In this document: in pieces, positions 35,338 to 43,797 of the stretch
How the letters are laid out: each line of letters starts with the position of its first letter
Numbering within the stretch: position 1 is the first letter of the stretch
Source: Nostoc sp. UHCC 0870
GTDB lineage: Bacteria > Cyanobacteriota > Cyanobacteriia > Cyanobacteriales > Nostocaceae
NCBI RefSeq assembly: GCF_022063185.1
Contig: NZ_CP091913.1
Span: forward strand, 1,736,001 to 1,800,000
Length of the DNA stretch: 64,000 nucleotides
Reading direction: 5' to 3'
Position numbers and translations under genes: made by a program
Notes under the pieces: generated by a model
What the model was told of the DNA's origin: nothing
The model's input: the letters and a program-made list of their open reading frames with translations, nothing else
The model's database searches: none

Positions 35338-36939
35338 CTAACTATATCCATCCCATGCGACGGGGAAAGTGTAATCTGAAAATACTGAGAAATTAGGTGT
35401 GTCGCTGCGGGTTTCTTCATCGAGAACTTTGACAACTTTGTTATAGATGTCTTCTGCTTGTTGGGGTGAATCACCAATGCTAGTTAACCCCAATTTGCCA
35501 AACTGAGACAGACAACCCATGAGATGAAAGACTGTGCCGGTTTCTGTGCAGCTATCGAAATGTAATCTGTGGTGGGCGATGATATCCATTAAGTCGTTTG
35601 GTAATAATCCCCGATAGCGGTCTTTTTGTAGGTTGTCTGTGGCGATGTAATATTTAGGGCGACCTTGTTGACTATAAAATAACCCGGTAGATAGGTCATA
35701 ACGACCATTGGTTAATAATTTTAATGTCATGAAAGGATGAGTAGTACCGCCTTTGCGGAGGTTAATTTCAATTGCTTGGATGTCCCATTCACCGTTACCT
35801 TGGTCAACGGTAATGAAATCTACACCAAATCTTTCTAAAGCACCTTTTTCTGCTAGTTTTCTGCCCACTTTTAACCCTAACTGCTGCAATTGTAGGCGGT
35901 AACTTTCATCGGCTGGGAATCGACAGCCGAGATAAATTTGTCCGTCTGGGCCGCCCAGGATTTGGTCGTGGGTGGAGAGAATTTCGACTTCTCCTGTGGC
36001 GGTAATCCGTCCTTGAACACTAGGCGATCGCTTGATTTCTCCTTCCACAAACACCTCTACAATTGCCCCTAATTCGGCAATTCGCCCGGAAAAATTCAGC
36101 CAATTCTCTTGTTTGGCTTGAAAGCGCATAGTAGAAAAGCGATCGCTAATTGCTGCTACTCTTTCAGCTTGAGTTCCTTTTCCTGGTGCTAGGTGCATGA
36201 TGGGACGCAAATCTAGCAGTGCATTTCCTTCTCCTGAAATCCCCTCGTTAACTTTGACTACCATTCGTTGTAATGTCGGTTGACGTTCCCATAAATCTTC
36301 TGCTTCTGTAGCTAAGTCTTGGGGATTCCAGACTAATTTACTACCATCTGGATGAAGAACTCCACTTTCAGCAAAGATTTGCCGACTACCACTTTTTGTC
36401 CCCCAAATTTGTAACTCTGGCGCAGCCGCATATAATGGTACGTTTAATTTTAGGGATAATGCTGCTTCTAAATTGGTGGAGTTGTAGCAGACCATCAATG
36501 ATTTTTCTAGTCTAATGGCTTGCCGAATTCTTTCTATTAATCTGGGACGGTCTAAAATTTTTTGACTCAGGGGATTGGGTGAAGAATCGTAAGTTGAAAG
36601 TAAGAGCAAACGATTGCGAGCATGAGAAAAGGGGATACCAGGCAATAATTGTAGATAGTAATCAATAATGCTGGGATGTAATGGCATTGATGTGACATAA
36701 ATTAACCTAGTGCGGGGATTTCTTAACCGCATTAAGGTAAAAAGTAATCTTTCTTCATAATGTTCAAAACCATCAACTTTGGCGATTTCGCGCTGGTCGA
36801 TACTGATAGAAGGAATGACGATAATATCCGCCTCACCAGTGTCAAATAGCTCAAGAGTTTTCCAGCGATCGCGCAAAGTTAATTGCAGACGATGAAATTG
36901 ATCAACTTGTTCTAATTCCGAAACATTTAATGTCACCAT
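35338..36939 (-). CDS. PGM1-like ATP-grasp ligase
   Basis: The 533-residue protein has a 200-residue N-terminal domain, then an ATP-grasp core: MVVKVNEGISGEGNALLD (about 225-242) as the Gly-rich ATP-binding loop, IVEVFVEGEI, and the metal-binding AIEINLRKGGTTHP (about 397-410). The C-terminal part with LFYSQQGRPKYY, then FHLMGCLSQFGKLGLTSIG resembles the C-terminal domain of PGM1, the pheganomycin peptide ligase. It should form an amide bond using ATP, carboxylate and amine substrates unknown. No precursor peptide or biosynthetic partner is adjacent, so it may have a general role. Assignment to the ATP-grasp fold is firm, to the PGM1 group good. Confidence 0.82.
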   Translation of the reverse strand: MVTLNVSELEQVDQFHRLQLTLRDRWKTLELFDTGEADIIVIPSISIDQREIAKVDGFEHYEERLLFTLMRLRNPRTRLIYVTSMPLHPSIIDYYLQLLPGIPFSHARNRLLLLSTYDSSPNPLSQKILDRPRLIERIRQAIRLEKSLMVCYNSTNLEAALSLKLNVPLYAAAPELQIWGTKSGSRQIFAESGVLHPDGSKLVWNPQDLATEAEDLWERQPTLQRMVVKVNEGISGEGNALLDLRPIMHLAPGKGTQAERVAAISDRFSTMRFQAKQENWLNFSGRIAELGAIVEVFVEGEIKRSPSVQGRITATGEVEILSTHDQILGGPDGQIYLGCRFPADESYRLQLQQLGLKVGRKLAEKGALERFGVDFITVDQGNGEWDIQAIEINLRKGGTTHPFMTLKLLTNGRYDLSTGLFYSQQGRPKYYIATDNLQKDRYRGLLPNDLMDIIAHHRLHFDSCTETGTVFHLMGCLSQFGKLGLTSIGDSPQQAEDIYNKVVKVLDEETRSDTPNFSVFSDYTFPVAWDGYS

Positions 36940-37260
36940 ACTCCCTACCCTGTCATGATCCCCAATGCAGCCTACTACTTAGGTATATCTCAAAGCAATT
37001 GCCATAAGGTAAATATGCAACACTTCTTTTATTTGATTTTTAAGAAAACTTGGTAGGGGTGGTTTTAGAAATATCATCAATTATTAATAATGATCTCCGT
37101 AAAACCGTCCCTACTCAAATAAGCTTCTTCTCCAATCCCCAAGATGTATAGAGATGTTGCACAAATGTTCATGCTTGATTGACTTCGCCAAAACCCCTTT
37201 AGAATAAAAACACATTCTCTGCGAATTTATTCTTAAACTTGCTGTATCGGGGGGGTATGA
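36940..37260. other. Divergent promoter region
   Basis: About 321 bases between the ATP-grasp and kinase genes. No gene was seen. Just before the kinase ATG lies GGGGGGG (about 37249-37255), a G-rich ribosome-binding site. Confidence 0.5.
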
Positions 37261-38199
37261 ATGAGCCGTCCAATAATTCTTGGTATTGTTGGTGATAGTG
37301 CTGCGGGAAAAACTACACTCACTAGAGGAATTGCTCAGGTACTAGGGCCGGAAAATGTCACGCTGATCTGTACAGATGATTATCATCGTTATGACCGTAA
37401 ACAACGTGCAGAAACTGGTATTACTGCCCTTCATCCCGACTGTAACCATTTAGATATTATGCAGCAGCACCTATCGCTGCTACGCACAGGACAGCCAATT
37501 CTCAAACCAGTTTATAGCCACAAAACAGGGACTTTCGAGCCGCCACAATACATTAAACCAAATAAATTTGTCATTATCGAAGGTTTGCTTGGTTATTCTA
37601 CCCGTGCAGCCCGCGATTGTTATGATGTGAAAGTTTACCTTGCGCCTCCAGAAGATTTACGCGCCAAGTGGAAAATTAAACGGGATACCCTTAAACGAGG
37701 CTACACCCCAGAACAAGTATTGGCAGAATTAGAAAAACGCGAACCCGATTCAGATCAATTTATTCGTCCCCAAAGACAATGGTCGGATATTGTCGTGAGT
37801 TTTTATCCACCAGAAGACGCAGACGATGAAACCAACGGACACCTGAACGTGCGTTTGGTAATGCGTCCTACCATTCCCCACCCGGATTTTACCCCCATTA
37901 TCAAATTGACCAATGGTAATTCTGGGTCAGCCATTCGCTTGGGATTAGACCGGGATATGAGTAAACCCGTAGATGTTTTAGAAGTTGACGGTCACGCCAC
38001 CTTAGAACAAGTGAACAAATTAGAGCATATTATCTGTTCTGATATGCCTCACTTAAGAAGTGTATGCGATCGCGAGAGTAACCCAGAAATTGGTAAAATC
38101 GCCGGTACAACTGGGGAAACACTGCAAAGTTACCCCTTGGCGTTGACACAGCTAATTATTACTTACCATATGCTCAAAGCAACGCAGATGTTTCAATAG
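37261..38199 (+). CDS. Phosphoribulokinase-family protein lacking the P-loop cysteine
   Basis: The 312-residue protein belongs to the phosphoribulokinase/uridine kinase family: Walker A GDSAAGKTT (11-19), ICTDDYHRYDR (36-46), VYSHKTGTFEPPQ, FVIIEGLLGY and VLEVDGHATLEQV. True Calvin-cycle enzymes in cyanobacteria have GDSGCGKS with a redox-active Cys in the loop; here that position is Ala, though the Cys of the CxDDYH segment remains. It is therefore probably a second PRK-like kinase not switched off by thioredoxin-type disulfide formation, and possibly with another substrate. Strong similarity to PRK is clear; the activity is inference. Confidence 0.85.
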   Translation: MSRPIILGIVGDSAAGKTTLTRGIAQVLGPENVTLICTDDYHRYDRKQRAETGITALHPDCNHLDIMQQHLSLLRTGQPILKPVYSHKTGTFEPPQYIKPNKFVIIEGLLGYSTRAARDCYDVKVYLAPPEDLRAKWKIKRDTLKRGYTPEQVLAELEKREPDSDQFIRPQRQWSDIVVSFYPPEDADDETNGHLNVRLVMRPTIPHPDFTPIIKLTNGNSGSAIRLGLDRDMSKPVDVLEVDGHATLEQVNKLEHIICSDMPHLRSVCDRESNPEIGKIAGTTGETLQSYPLALTQLIITYHMLKATQMFQ

Positions 38200-38768
38200 C
38201 ACAAATTATCTGTGATCAATCACATGATTTTAAAGATGATTTGTGGTTGCTCACCAGACACCTCGCGCCGTGGAAGCCCCTACTTCATGTATGGGGGTAA
38301 GGCGCACTTCGACAAGCTCAGTGACCACAGGCGATTTTATAGAGCCTCCGGCACGCTAACGCGAACGCTGTCCAAAAATACTTGTCTTCCATGAGATAAT
38401 AGACTTGTGTCGAAATGAGCAAGGCACTGTGCAACCCGACAGAAACGGCTTAAGCCAGTAGACATAAAGACTGTTGCATAGTCTTGATAGGGTAGAAACA
38501 TATTGCTTGCCAAGGGTAAAACAATGTGTTTTTGGGGCGTGGGGATGAGTCCATCACGCCAGTTGCTTCAAGTCGGGAAACCCGCCCAACGCACTGGCTT
38601 CTCTGTTTAATCGTAACCGCGCCTAGAGGTTCGGGAGGTAGTGTTGCGAAACCTGAATAGGAGTCCAACCGCTATTTCTCAGGGCTGCTAAAAGCCCCCG
38701 GATTTATCCGTGGGGAATGCGTTACATTGGTTTGATAAACCCATATAATATGGGTTAATTTAATTCAC
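38200..38768. mobile_element. Debris of IS200/IS605-like elements with terminal hairpins
   Basis: Two hairpins look like IS200/IS605 right ends: CCCCTAC-TTCAT-GTATGGGG at 38277-38296, and GCCCCCGGATTTATCCGTGGGG at 38694-38715. Between them is GC-richer, frame-shifted sequence (for example codons for VGKPAQRTG near 38576) but no intact tnpA or tnpB frame. The block 38306-38335 contains CTTCGACAAGCTCAGTGACC, another dispersed repeat. The area may keep part of a TnpB-associated RNA region. No gene is called here. Confidence 0.4.
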
Positions 38769-39053
38769 TTAGTCATTACAAAAGTTATCTACTCTGATAT
38801 CCCGCCAAATATCAGAAACTTGCCATCCAGAGTTACCCACAGATTGAACTAGAGGATGGTTAATTTGTGGAATATAATATGGCTCTCTTGCTTCAGTATA
38901 TAAACTTGGGGTTTCGTCAAATATTGGTTCTTGAACATCAAAATTATCAGCTTGAGGATTTTGCTCTTCAGCTTCTTCCATCATCTTAATCTTCTCCAGA
39001 AGGAGTTTTTCTGATTTTTTGATGAGTCTTAGATCCATTTGAGTTATATCCAT
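38769..39053 (-). CDS. Hypothetical acidic protein, 94 residues
   Basis: No family recognised. The N-terminal half is helical and charged (DLRLIKKSEKLLLEKIKMMEEAEEQ, in part), the second half has Tyr- and Pro-containing segments (SLYTEAREPYYIPQINHP) and ends WRDIRVDNFCND. A GAGGGA ribosome-binding site six bases before ATG 39053 supports it as a real gene. It borders IS debris, so its 3' end could have been altered. Confidence 0.6.
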   Translation of the reverse strand: MDITQMDLRLIKKSEKLLLEKIKMMEEAEEQNPQADNFDVQEPIFDETPSLYTEAREPYYIPQINHPLVQSVGNSGWQVSDIWRDIRVDNFCND

Positions 39054-39312
39054 TTCATTCCCTCAGTTTGAAACATTGACAGAAAAAATTGCATCTAAAC
39101 ACCGATTCTTGGAGAGATAATCAAGTTCTTCAAGAATCATGATATAGATCCGTAAGAAAGTTTTATGAACTTAAGTGTTGAAAAAAATACCCAAGGAAAT
39201 CTAGGATACAGCAAATTTATCAAAAATAGGTAGTGTTATTCTCAGATTTTTTTTAAATTCAAGATAAAGAATTACAACAAATCTGCATCTGCTGGAAGGA
39301 GTATTTACCACA

Positions 39313-39492
39313 ATGCCATGTCAAACCATGTGCAATGACTGTGCTTTTCATGTGAAGACACAAGAATCAATAGAGTGTATTCACCCTGACGAAATCGGGG
39401 TTAACTGTTCTACTGTCATTTTTTGCAGTTCATTTCAACCTGCACAGGAAATTGATAGTCCGTGTGTTTCCTTCGGTAATGATCAAGAATAA
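39313..39492 (+). CDS. Small cysteine-rich protein, 59 residues
   Basis: ATG 39313 opens a 59-codon frame ended by TAA 39490-39492, preceded by GGAAGGAG about 12 bases upstream. Seven cysteines occur at positions 3, 7, 10, 22, 32, 38 and 51, giving CxxxCxxC followed by spaced Cys and two His (13 and 24). This could bind zinc or an iron-sulfur centre, or form disulfides. The start MPCQTMCNDCAFHVKTQES looks like a natural protein. No family recognised; no partner adjacent. Confidence 0.6.
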   Translation: MPCQTMCNDCAFHVKTQESIECIHPDEIGVNCSTVIFCSSFQPAQEIDSPCVSFGNDQE

Positions 39493-39708
39493 AAACTTAG
39501 ATATATGAATTTTCTCCAATTGGAGGTAAAAACTATTTTAATATTCAACAAAAGCAGTTAACACAGCAGAAGCCTAATGCAGTAGAAAAAGCTATTTTCA
39601 TAATCATTCAGATAGGGTGTGGTGCAAAAAACCAGTAAACAGTAAACAGTTATCAGCCCTAATGGTATTCGATAACTATTCACTGTTTTCACTGTGCTTG
39701 TTTTTTAA

Positions 39709-40146
39709 TTAAGCTTTTGTATAATTCTCAATTACCTTAGCTAAGTCTGGTACTGCTTCCTCTACGTGTTGTTTGGCTGAACCGCGCAATTTTTCATATG
39801 TTCCGCGCACGATGGAACGACTGCTATTTTTAACTCTAGTATCGGTGACACTGAGTAGTGCATCTGCCGTGCGAGAACGACTACCAACTAAATGTGCAAC
39901 TGGGTCGCCTTGCTGCATACCCTCACTCCAGATGGGATCGATTGCACTGAAGCATGGTTGTAGCAGCTGTTCGACAACATAAGGAATATACCCTGGCTTG
40001 ACTCCCTTCAGGGCAGCAAAGGCAGTTCTTAGGGCAATACCACTGATACCAGACTTGGCTGCAAGTTGGGAATCTATCATGTTGCAGCAGTCATTTATAA
40101 CCATAGCTTTTTTGTTAGCGTCTAAGAGTCCATCACTCAGTCCCAT
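39709..40146 (-). CDS. DUF6918-like protein
   Basis: The 145-residue protein (MGLSDGLLDANKKAMV at the start, GTYEKLRGSAKQHVEEAVPDL near the end) fits a bacterial family of about this length, DUF6918, of unknown function. It is helical and soluble. ATG 40146 is preferred over an upstream start at 40260 because AAGGAGGAG sits six bases before it, among the strongest ribosome-binding sites in the window. A short cluster of PAGTAAA-like repeats lies just past its stop. Confidence 0.75.
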   Translation of the reverse strand: MGLSDGLLDANKKAMVINDCCNMIDSQLAAKSGISGIALRTAFAALKGVKPGYIPYVVEQLLQPCFSAIDPIWSEGMQQGDPVAHLVGSRSRTADALLSVTDTRVKNSSRSIVRGTYEKLRGSAKQHVEEAVPDLAKVIENYTKA

Positions 40147-40326
40147 TTCACTCCTCCTTGATTTCACTGTGTCTGATGTATATTCAAGCATTTTTCCTGA
40201 CAAGTAGGAAATTACACAAATATTATCAAAGCAGGAGTCAGCCACTCCGGGAAATTTCAAATTGAAGCCGTGCGACGGTCTCCGACTGACCGTAAATCAT
40301 CGCCTGAAAACTACAAAAACAGTGTA

Positions 40327-40962
40327 TTAATACTTCTGCAACAAAGCAGACAAGGAATTATGCTTACGCCAATCGACTAAATCAGCTAAAGATTCCTTGC
40401 CCCTATCTAACGGATGCTTGTGTTCCGGCGGTAGAATGCTCATGACAGGTTTTTTTCTAGATGCCATTGGCGCGATTGGTTGCAATGGTTGTATCGATGC
40501 AAAAACTGGTTGAGTATTTAGAGTCTGTCTGGCCAATTTTTGCTGGCGGGTGGTTATTAATGAAGCCTGAGCCACAGAAACGCGTTTCTTGGAAACTGTG
40601 GGATGTTTTTTAGGTTGGTTCACTAACCGGAGAATTACCCAGCAACCACTAGCACAACTGAAAGCGATCGCCACTATCATCCATAGTGGTATGGGATTAC
40701 TAATATCAGGGTTTGTGGTAATGGGTGCTTCTACTACAGCCGAGACTGATTCTGATTCTGCCTTTTCCACATCACTCACATGGATCAGGTTGTACACGGC
40801 AAGGGTAGCAGATCCTAGACACGTTGCTAACAAACCGGTCAATAACAGCAAAGGATGACGTGTCAGCAGAAAAATGAAAATATTTGAGCCACGTTTTCTC
40901 GACTCTGCTTTGGTTATTTTTACCTGGGTTAGCTCATGCTGTACGCTTTGACTGTTTTCCAT
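40327..40962 (-). CDS. Hypothetical membrane protein with two helices
   Basis: The 211-residue protein has membrane helices at about 34-56 (LLLLTGLLATCLGSATLAVY) and about 92-115 (IPLWMIVAIAFSCASGCWVIL), joined by an acidic loop. The rest is basic and Pro/Gln-rich (RVSVAQASLITTRQQKLARQ), probably cytoplasmic and disordered, ending LADLVDWRKHNSLSALLQKY. No family recognised. ATG 40962 follows two in-frame codons from a TTG and is preferred. Confidence 0.65.
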   Translation of the reverse strand: MENSQSVQHELTQVKITKAESRKRGSNIFIFLLTRHPLLLLTGLLATCLGSATLAVYNLIHVSDVEKAESESVSAVVEAPITTNPDISNPIPLWMIVAIAFSCASGCWVILRLVNQPKKHPTVSKKRVSVAQASLITTRQQKLARQTLNTQPVFASIQPLQPIAPMASRKKPVMSILPPEHKHPLDRGKESLADLVDWRKHNSLSALLQKY

Positions 40963-41089
40963 GATCAATTACAGATTTTTTCCCCTCTAGTCAATAAATT
41001 GTACTAAAGGGGCGAGCTATCAGCTATCCGTAGGCAATTTCTAGATTCTAGTAGCTTTTTTGTGCCATTTTGGCTACAAAATGGGAGTA

Positions 41090-41117
41090 GGGGACAGGTG
41101 ACAGGGGACAGGGGACA
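41090..41117 (+). repeat. Tandem heptamer, four units of GGKGACA
   Basis: GGGGACA, GGTGACA, GGGGACA, GGGGACA run in tandem in the intergenic space downstream of ddl. The unit is the same type as at 34338 and 57655. Confidence 0.9.
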
Positions 41118-41157
41118 GGGGAGAAAAAGACAATACCTAATGCCCAATGCCTAGTCT

Positions 41158-42291
41158 TTAAGAGTTCTTTAATTTTGAATTTTGAATTGACTCACTATGT
41201 CGTTCTAAAGCCAACTGAATCAAGCGATTCACTAATTCTGGGAAGGGAATGCCGCTATGAGACCACAGTTGAGGATACATACTGGTGGCGGTGAAACCTG
41301 GTAGAGTGTTAATCTCGTTAATCAACACTTCTCCCGTGGCTTCTACATAGAAAAAATCGATTCTGGCTAACCCAGCCGCATCAACGGCGGCGAAGGCTTG
41401 CACAGCCAACTCCTGAATTTTACGGCTGATTTCGTCGGGAATGGGTGCAGATATCAGTAAATCTGCTTGCCCCTGAGTATATTTAGTTTCATAATCATAG
41501 AAATCGCTGTTAAAGGTAATCTCTCCTACGATAGAGGCTTGGGGTTGATCATTACCTAAAATGGCACACTCTACTTCTCTAGCTGTCACACCGGCTTCCA
41601 CAATAATCCGACGGTCATAACTAGCGGCATTATCTAAAGCTGCTTCTAATTCTTGACGCGATCGCACTTTGCTAATGCCTACCGATGAGCCAAGGTTTGC
41701 AGGTTTCACAAAACAAGGATAACCCAGTGCCGCCTCAATTTCATCACATAATTTGGGGAAAACACAAGGATTTGACCATACTTGCGCTCTAGTGACAGCT
41801 TTGTATTTTACTTGGGGTATACCTGCTTGCTCAAAGGCCATTTTCATAGCTATCTTATCCATCCCCAAAGCCGAACCTAAAACCCCAGAACCGACAAAAG
41901 GAACTTGCATTAAAGTCAGTAAACCCTGAATTGTGCCATCTTCCCCATTCGGCCCGTGCAGAATCGGAAACCACACATCAACTTCTGCTACCTGAGAGGG
42001 TGATTGCCAACGCTCAAGGGCTGGTATTTTGGTATTAGATACGAGATCATGTGATTCTCCAGATGAAGAATTGGGAGCGTCTAATACAGGCACACCAGAT
42101 TGCAGAACTTGTTGGGGAGCTTCTCCTGCTAACCAACGGCCATTTTTTTGGATATAAAAAGGCAGTATTTCATACTTATTAGCATTTTCTGCGGCACTCA
42201 GAGCCTTAGCGATCGCCCGCGCTGAACTGATAGAAACTTCATGTTCCCCAGAACGTCCACCAAACAGCAGTCCCACCCGCAACTTATTCAT
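41158..42291 (-). CDS. ddl: D-alanine--D-alanine ligase
   Basis: The 377-residue ATP-grasp enzyme shows the Ddl start [63 protein letters not shown] and the closing [18 protein letters not shown]. It makes the D-Ala-D-Ala dipeptide for peptidoglycan in the cytoplasm. ATG 42291 with GAGGT upstream is chosen over a TTG 24 bases earlier. An ordinary full-length gene. Confidence 0.97.
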   Translation of the reverse strand: MNKLRVGLLFGGRSGEHEVSISSARAIAKALSAAENANKYEILPFYIQKNGRWLAGEAPQQVLQSGVPVLDAPNSSSGESHDLVSNTKIPALERWQSPSQVAEVDVWFPILHGPNGEDGTIQGLLTLMQVPFVGSGVLGSALGMDKIAMKMAFEQAGIPQVKYKAVTRAQVWSNPCVFPKLCDEIEAALGYPCFVKPANLGSSVGISKVRSRQELEAALDNAASYDRRIIVEAGVTAREVECAILGNDQPQASIVGEITFNSDFYDYETKYTQGQADLLISAPIPDEISRKIQELAVQAFAAVDAAGLARIDFFYVEATGEVLINEINTLPGFTATSMYPQLWSHSGIPFPELVNRLIQLALERHSESIQNSKLKNS

Positions 42292-42448
42292 TTTCAATAC
42301 CTCTACACTCCTCAAGCAGATAGCCTATCACCGAACAAGGCAAAAGTGAAAGGGGACTGGGGACTGGGGATAATTGATTTTTGGGATCTCCCTCAAATTT
42401 AAAATCTAAAATTCAAAATTGTTTAATTGCCTTTGCTAAAATGCCTAA

Positions 42449-43297
42449 ATGTTACCAAAGCAGCATCCCCAAAACACCAAACCCGGATGGTCTTTAGAGG
42501 AAAGAGATCCAAAGTTCATCCAATCCCTAATGCCCTTCTTGGGCTTTTTCTACGATTATTATTTTCGCGTGCAGACTAGTGGTTGGGAACATATCCCAAC
42601 AAAAGAAAACGTCTTAATTGTTGGTTCTCACAATGGAGGACTAGCAGCTCCTGATATGTTGATGATGATGTATGACTGGTTTCGCCGCTTTGGTGTGGAG
42701 AGACCTACCTATGGTCTGATGCACCCCAAGGCTTGGCAAGTAAACGAGCAAGTAGCGGAATTAGCCGGTAAAAGTGGGGCTATCATCGCTCATCCTAAAA
42801 TGGCTTATGCGGCTTTGCGCTCAGGAGCAAGTTTGCTAGTATATCCTGGTGGGGCTGAAGATGTATTTAGACCCTATAGTTTACGCAATCAAATCTATTT
42901 TGCGGGACGGCAAGGATTTATTAAATTAGCGTTGCGGGAAAATGTGCCGATTGTCCCGGCAATTTCTTACGGGGCGCACGATACGCTGATTGTTTTGGCT
43001 GATTTATATAAGGTTATGCAACGCTTGCATGAGTGGGGAATGCCTTGGTTATTTGATATTGATCCAGAAGTATTTCCCATTTATCTAGGTTGGCCTTGGG
43101 GTTTAGCCATTGGCCCTTTACCTAATATTCCGTTCCCTGTACAAATTCAAACGCGGGTTTGTCCACCCATTGTATTTGAACGCTACGGACGGGAAGCAGC
43201 AAGCGATCGCCACTATGTTAATGAATGTTATGAATTAGTTGTCAGTAAGATGCAGCACGAGTTAGATCAGTTGGTATTGCTCCATGAAACATTATGA
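42449..43297 (+). CDS. Lysophospholipid acyltransferase (LPLAT) family protein
   Basis: The 282-residue protein has the LPLAT catalytic-type block VGSHNGGLAAPDMLMM (His and Asp) and the later VYPGGAEDVFRPYS, LALRENVPIVPAISYGAHDT, as in the MGAT/DGAT-like branch of glycerolipid acyltransferases. Activity on acylglycerol, lysophospholipid or another acceptor at the membrane is likely; cyanobacterial members have been linked to wax-ester or plastoquinol acylation, so the substrate is open. Convergent with the next gene. Confidence 0.85.
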   Translation: MLPKQHPQNTKPGWSLEERDPKFIQSLMPFLGFFYDYYFRVQTSGWEHIPTKENVLIVGSHNGGLAAPDMLMMMYDWFRRFGVERPTYGLMHPKAWQVNEQVAELAGKSGAIIAHPKMAYAALRSGASLLVYPGGAEDVFRPYSLRNQIYFAGRQGFIKLALRENVPIVPAISYGAHDTLIVLADLYKVMQRLHEWGMPWLFDIDPEVFPIYLGWPWGLAIGPLPNIPFPVQIQTRVCPPIVFERYGREAASDRHYVNECYELVVSKMQHELDQLVLLHETL

Positions 43298-43306
43298 TTA
43301 AAAAAC

Positions 43307-43344
43307 AGGGCTGCATCAAATTTCAATAAGCTTGATGCAGCCCT
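43307..43344 (-). terminator. Intrinsic terminator of the 79-residue gene
   Basis: AGGGCTGCATCAA pairs perfectly (13 bp) with TTGATGCAGCCCT across a 12-base loop. Read on the minus strand the stem is followed by GTTTTTT, a good U tract. It also lies ten bases past the opposing acyltransferase stop. Confidence 0.88.
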
Positions 43345-43360
43345 TAAACACAATTAAATT

Positions 43361-43600
43361 TTAATTCTTGCTAAGACGTTGTGCTAGAAGTTGTTTGGCT
43401 CTATCTGCTAGCTTGCAGTTTGTGTCTTTTGCTTCTTGGAAGAAATTAGCTAAATCTCTATCTCCAGAATCATTGGCATCTTGAACGTATTGTTCATAAA
43501 TTGCCGCCCCTTCCAGGGAGTGGTACATGATACTAATCAAATCAAAATGCTCGTTTTTTGTGCCTGTACTACACTCAGCTTTATTCATGACTGTTGACAT
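43361..43600 (-). CDS. Small ferritin-like helical protein, unknown function
   Basis: The 79-residue protein forms two amphipathic helices: FDLISIMYHSLEGAAIYEQYVQDA and DLANFFQEAKDTNCKLADRAKQLL, with Glu and Tyr-Glu positions (EGAAIYEQY) like half of a ferritin/rubrerythrin-type bundle. A complete di-iron site would need dimerisation; this is inference. ATG 43600 is chosen because GTAGGAGC is eight bases upstream; an earlier start at 43636 is possible. Confidence 0.7.
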   Translation of the reverse strand: MSTVMNKAECSTGTKNEHFDLISIMYHSLEGAAIYEQYVQDANDSGDRDLANFFQEAKDTNCKLADRAKQLLAQRLSKN

Positions 43601-43765
43601 CTTGATGCTCCTACCTTTCTTTGCTTTCAAGTCCATGACATTAATACAAGGCTAGGTAATAGATTAATGATTTTCTTCATTCCCAAGATATATTGAGTTT
43701 TATATTTAATCTCAGTAATCTAAAACTCGCTCAAAATACTTGAACCTCACATGATATATTTATCA

Positions 43766-43794
43766 GTAGAGACGTAGCTGTGCTACATCTCTAC
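43766..43794 (-). terminator. Palindrome of the GTAGAGACG family after the HAD gene
   Basis: GTAGAGACGTAGC and GCTACATCTCTAC form a 13-bp stem with one mismatch and a three-base loop, three bases past the stop of the HAD hydrolase gene. It is the third member of the family seen at 17099 and 35276. Confidence 0.6.
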
Positions 43795-43797
43795 GTT

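Noticed and set aside
38212..38394. 60-codon frame after the PRK-like gene
   Set aside because: It is made of IS-end hairpin and dispersed repeat sequence; no start signal.
38450..38668. 72-codon minus-strand frame
   Set aside because: Lies within IS-like debris; no start signal and no coding-like pattern.
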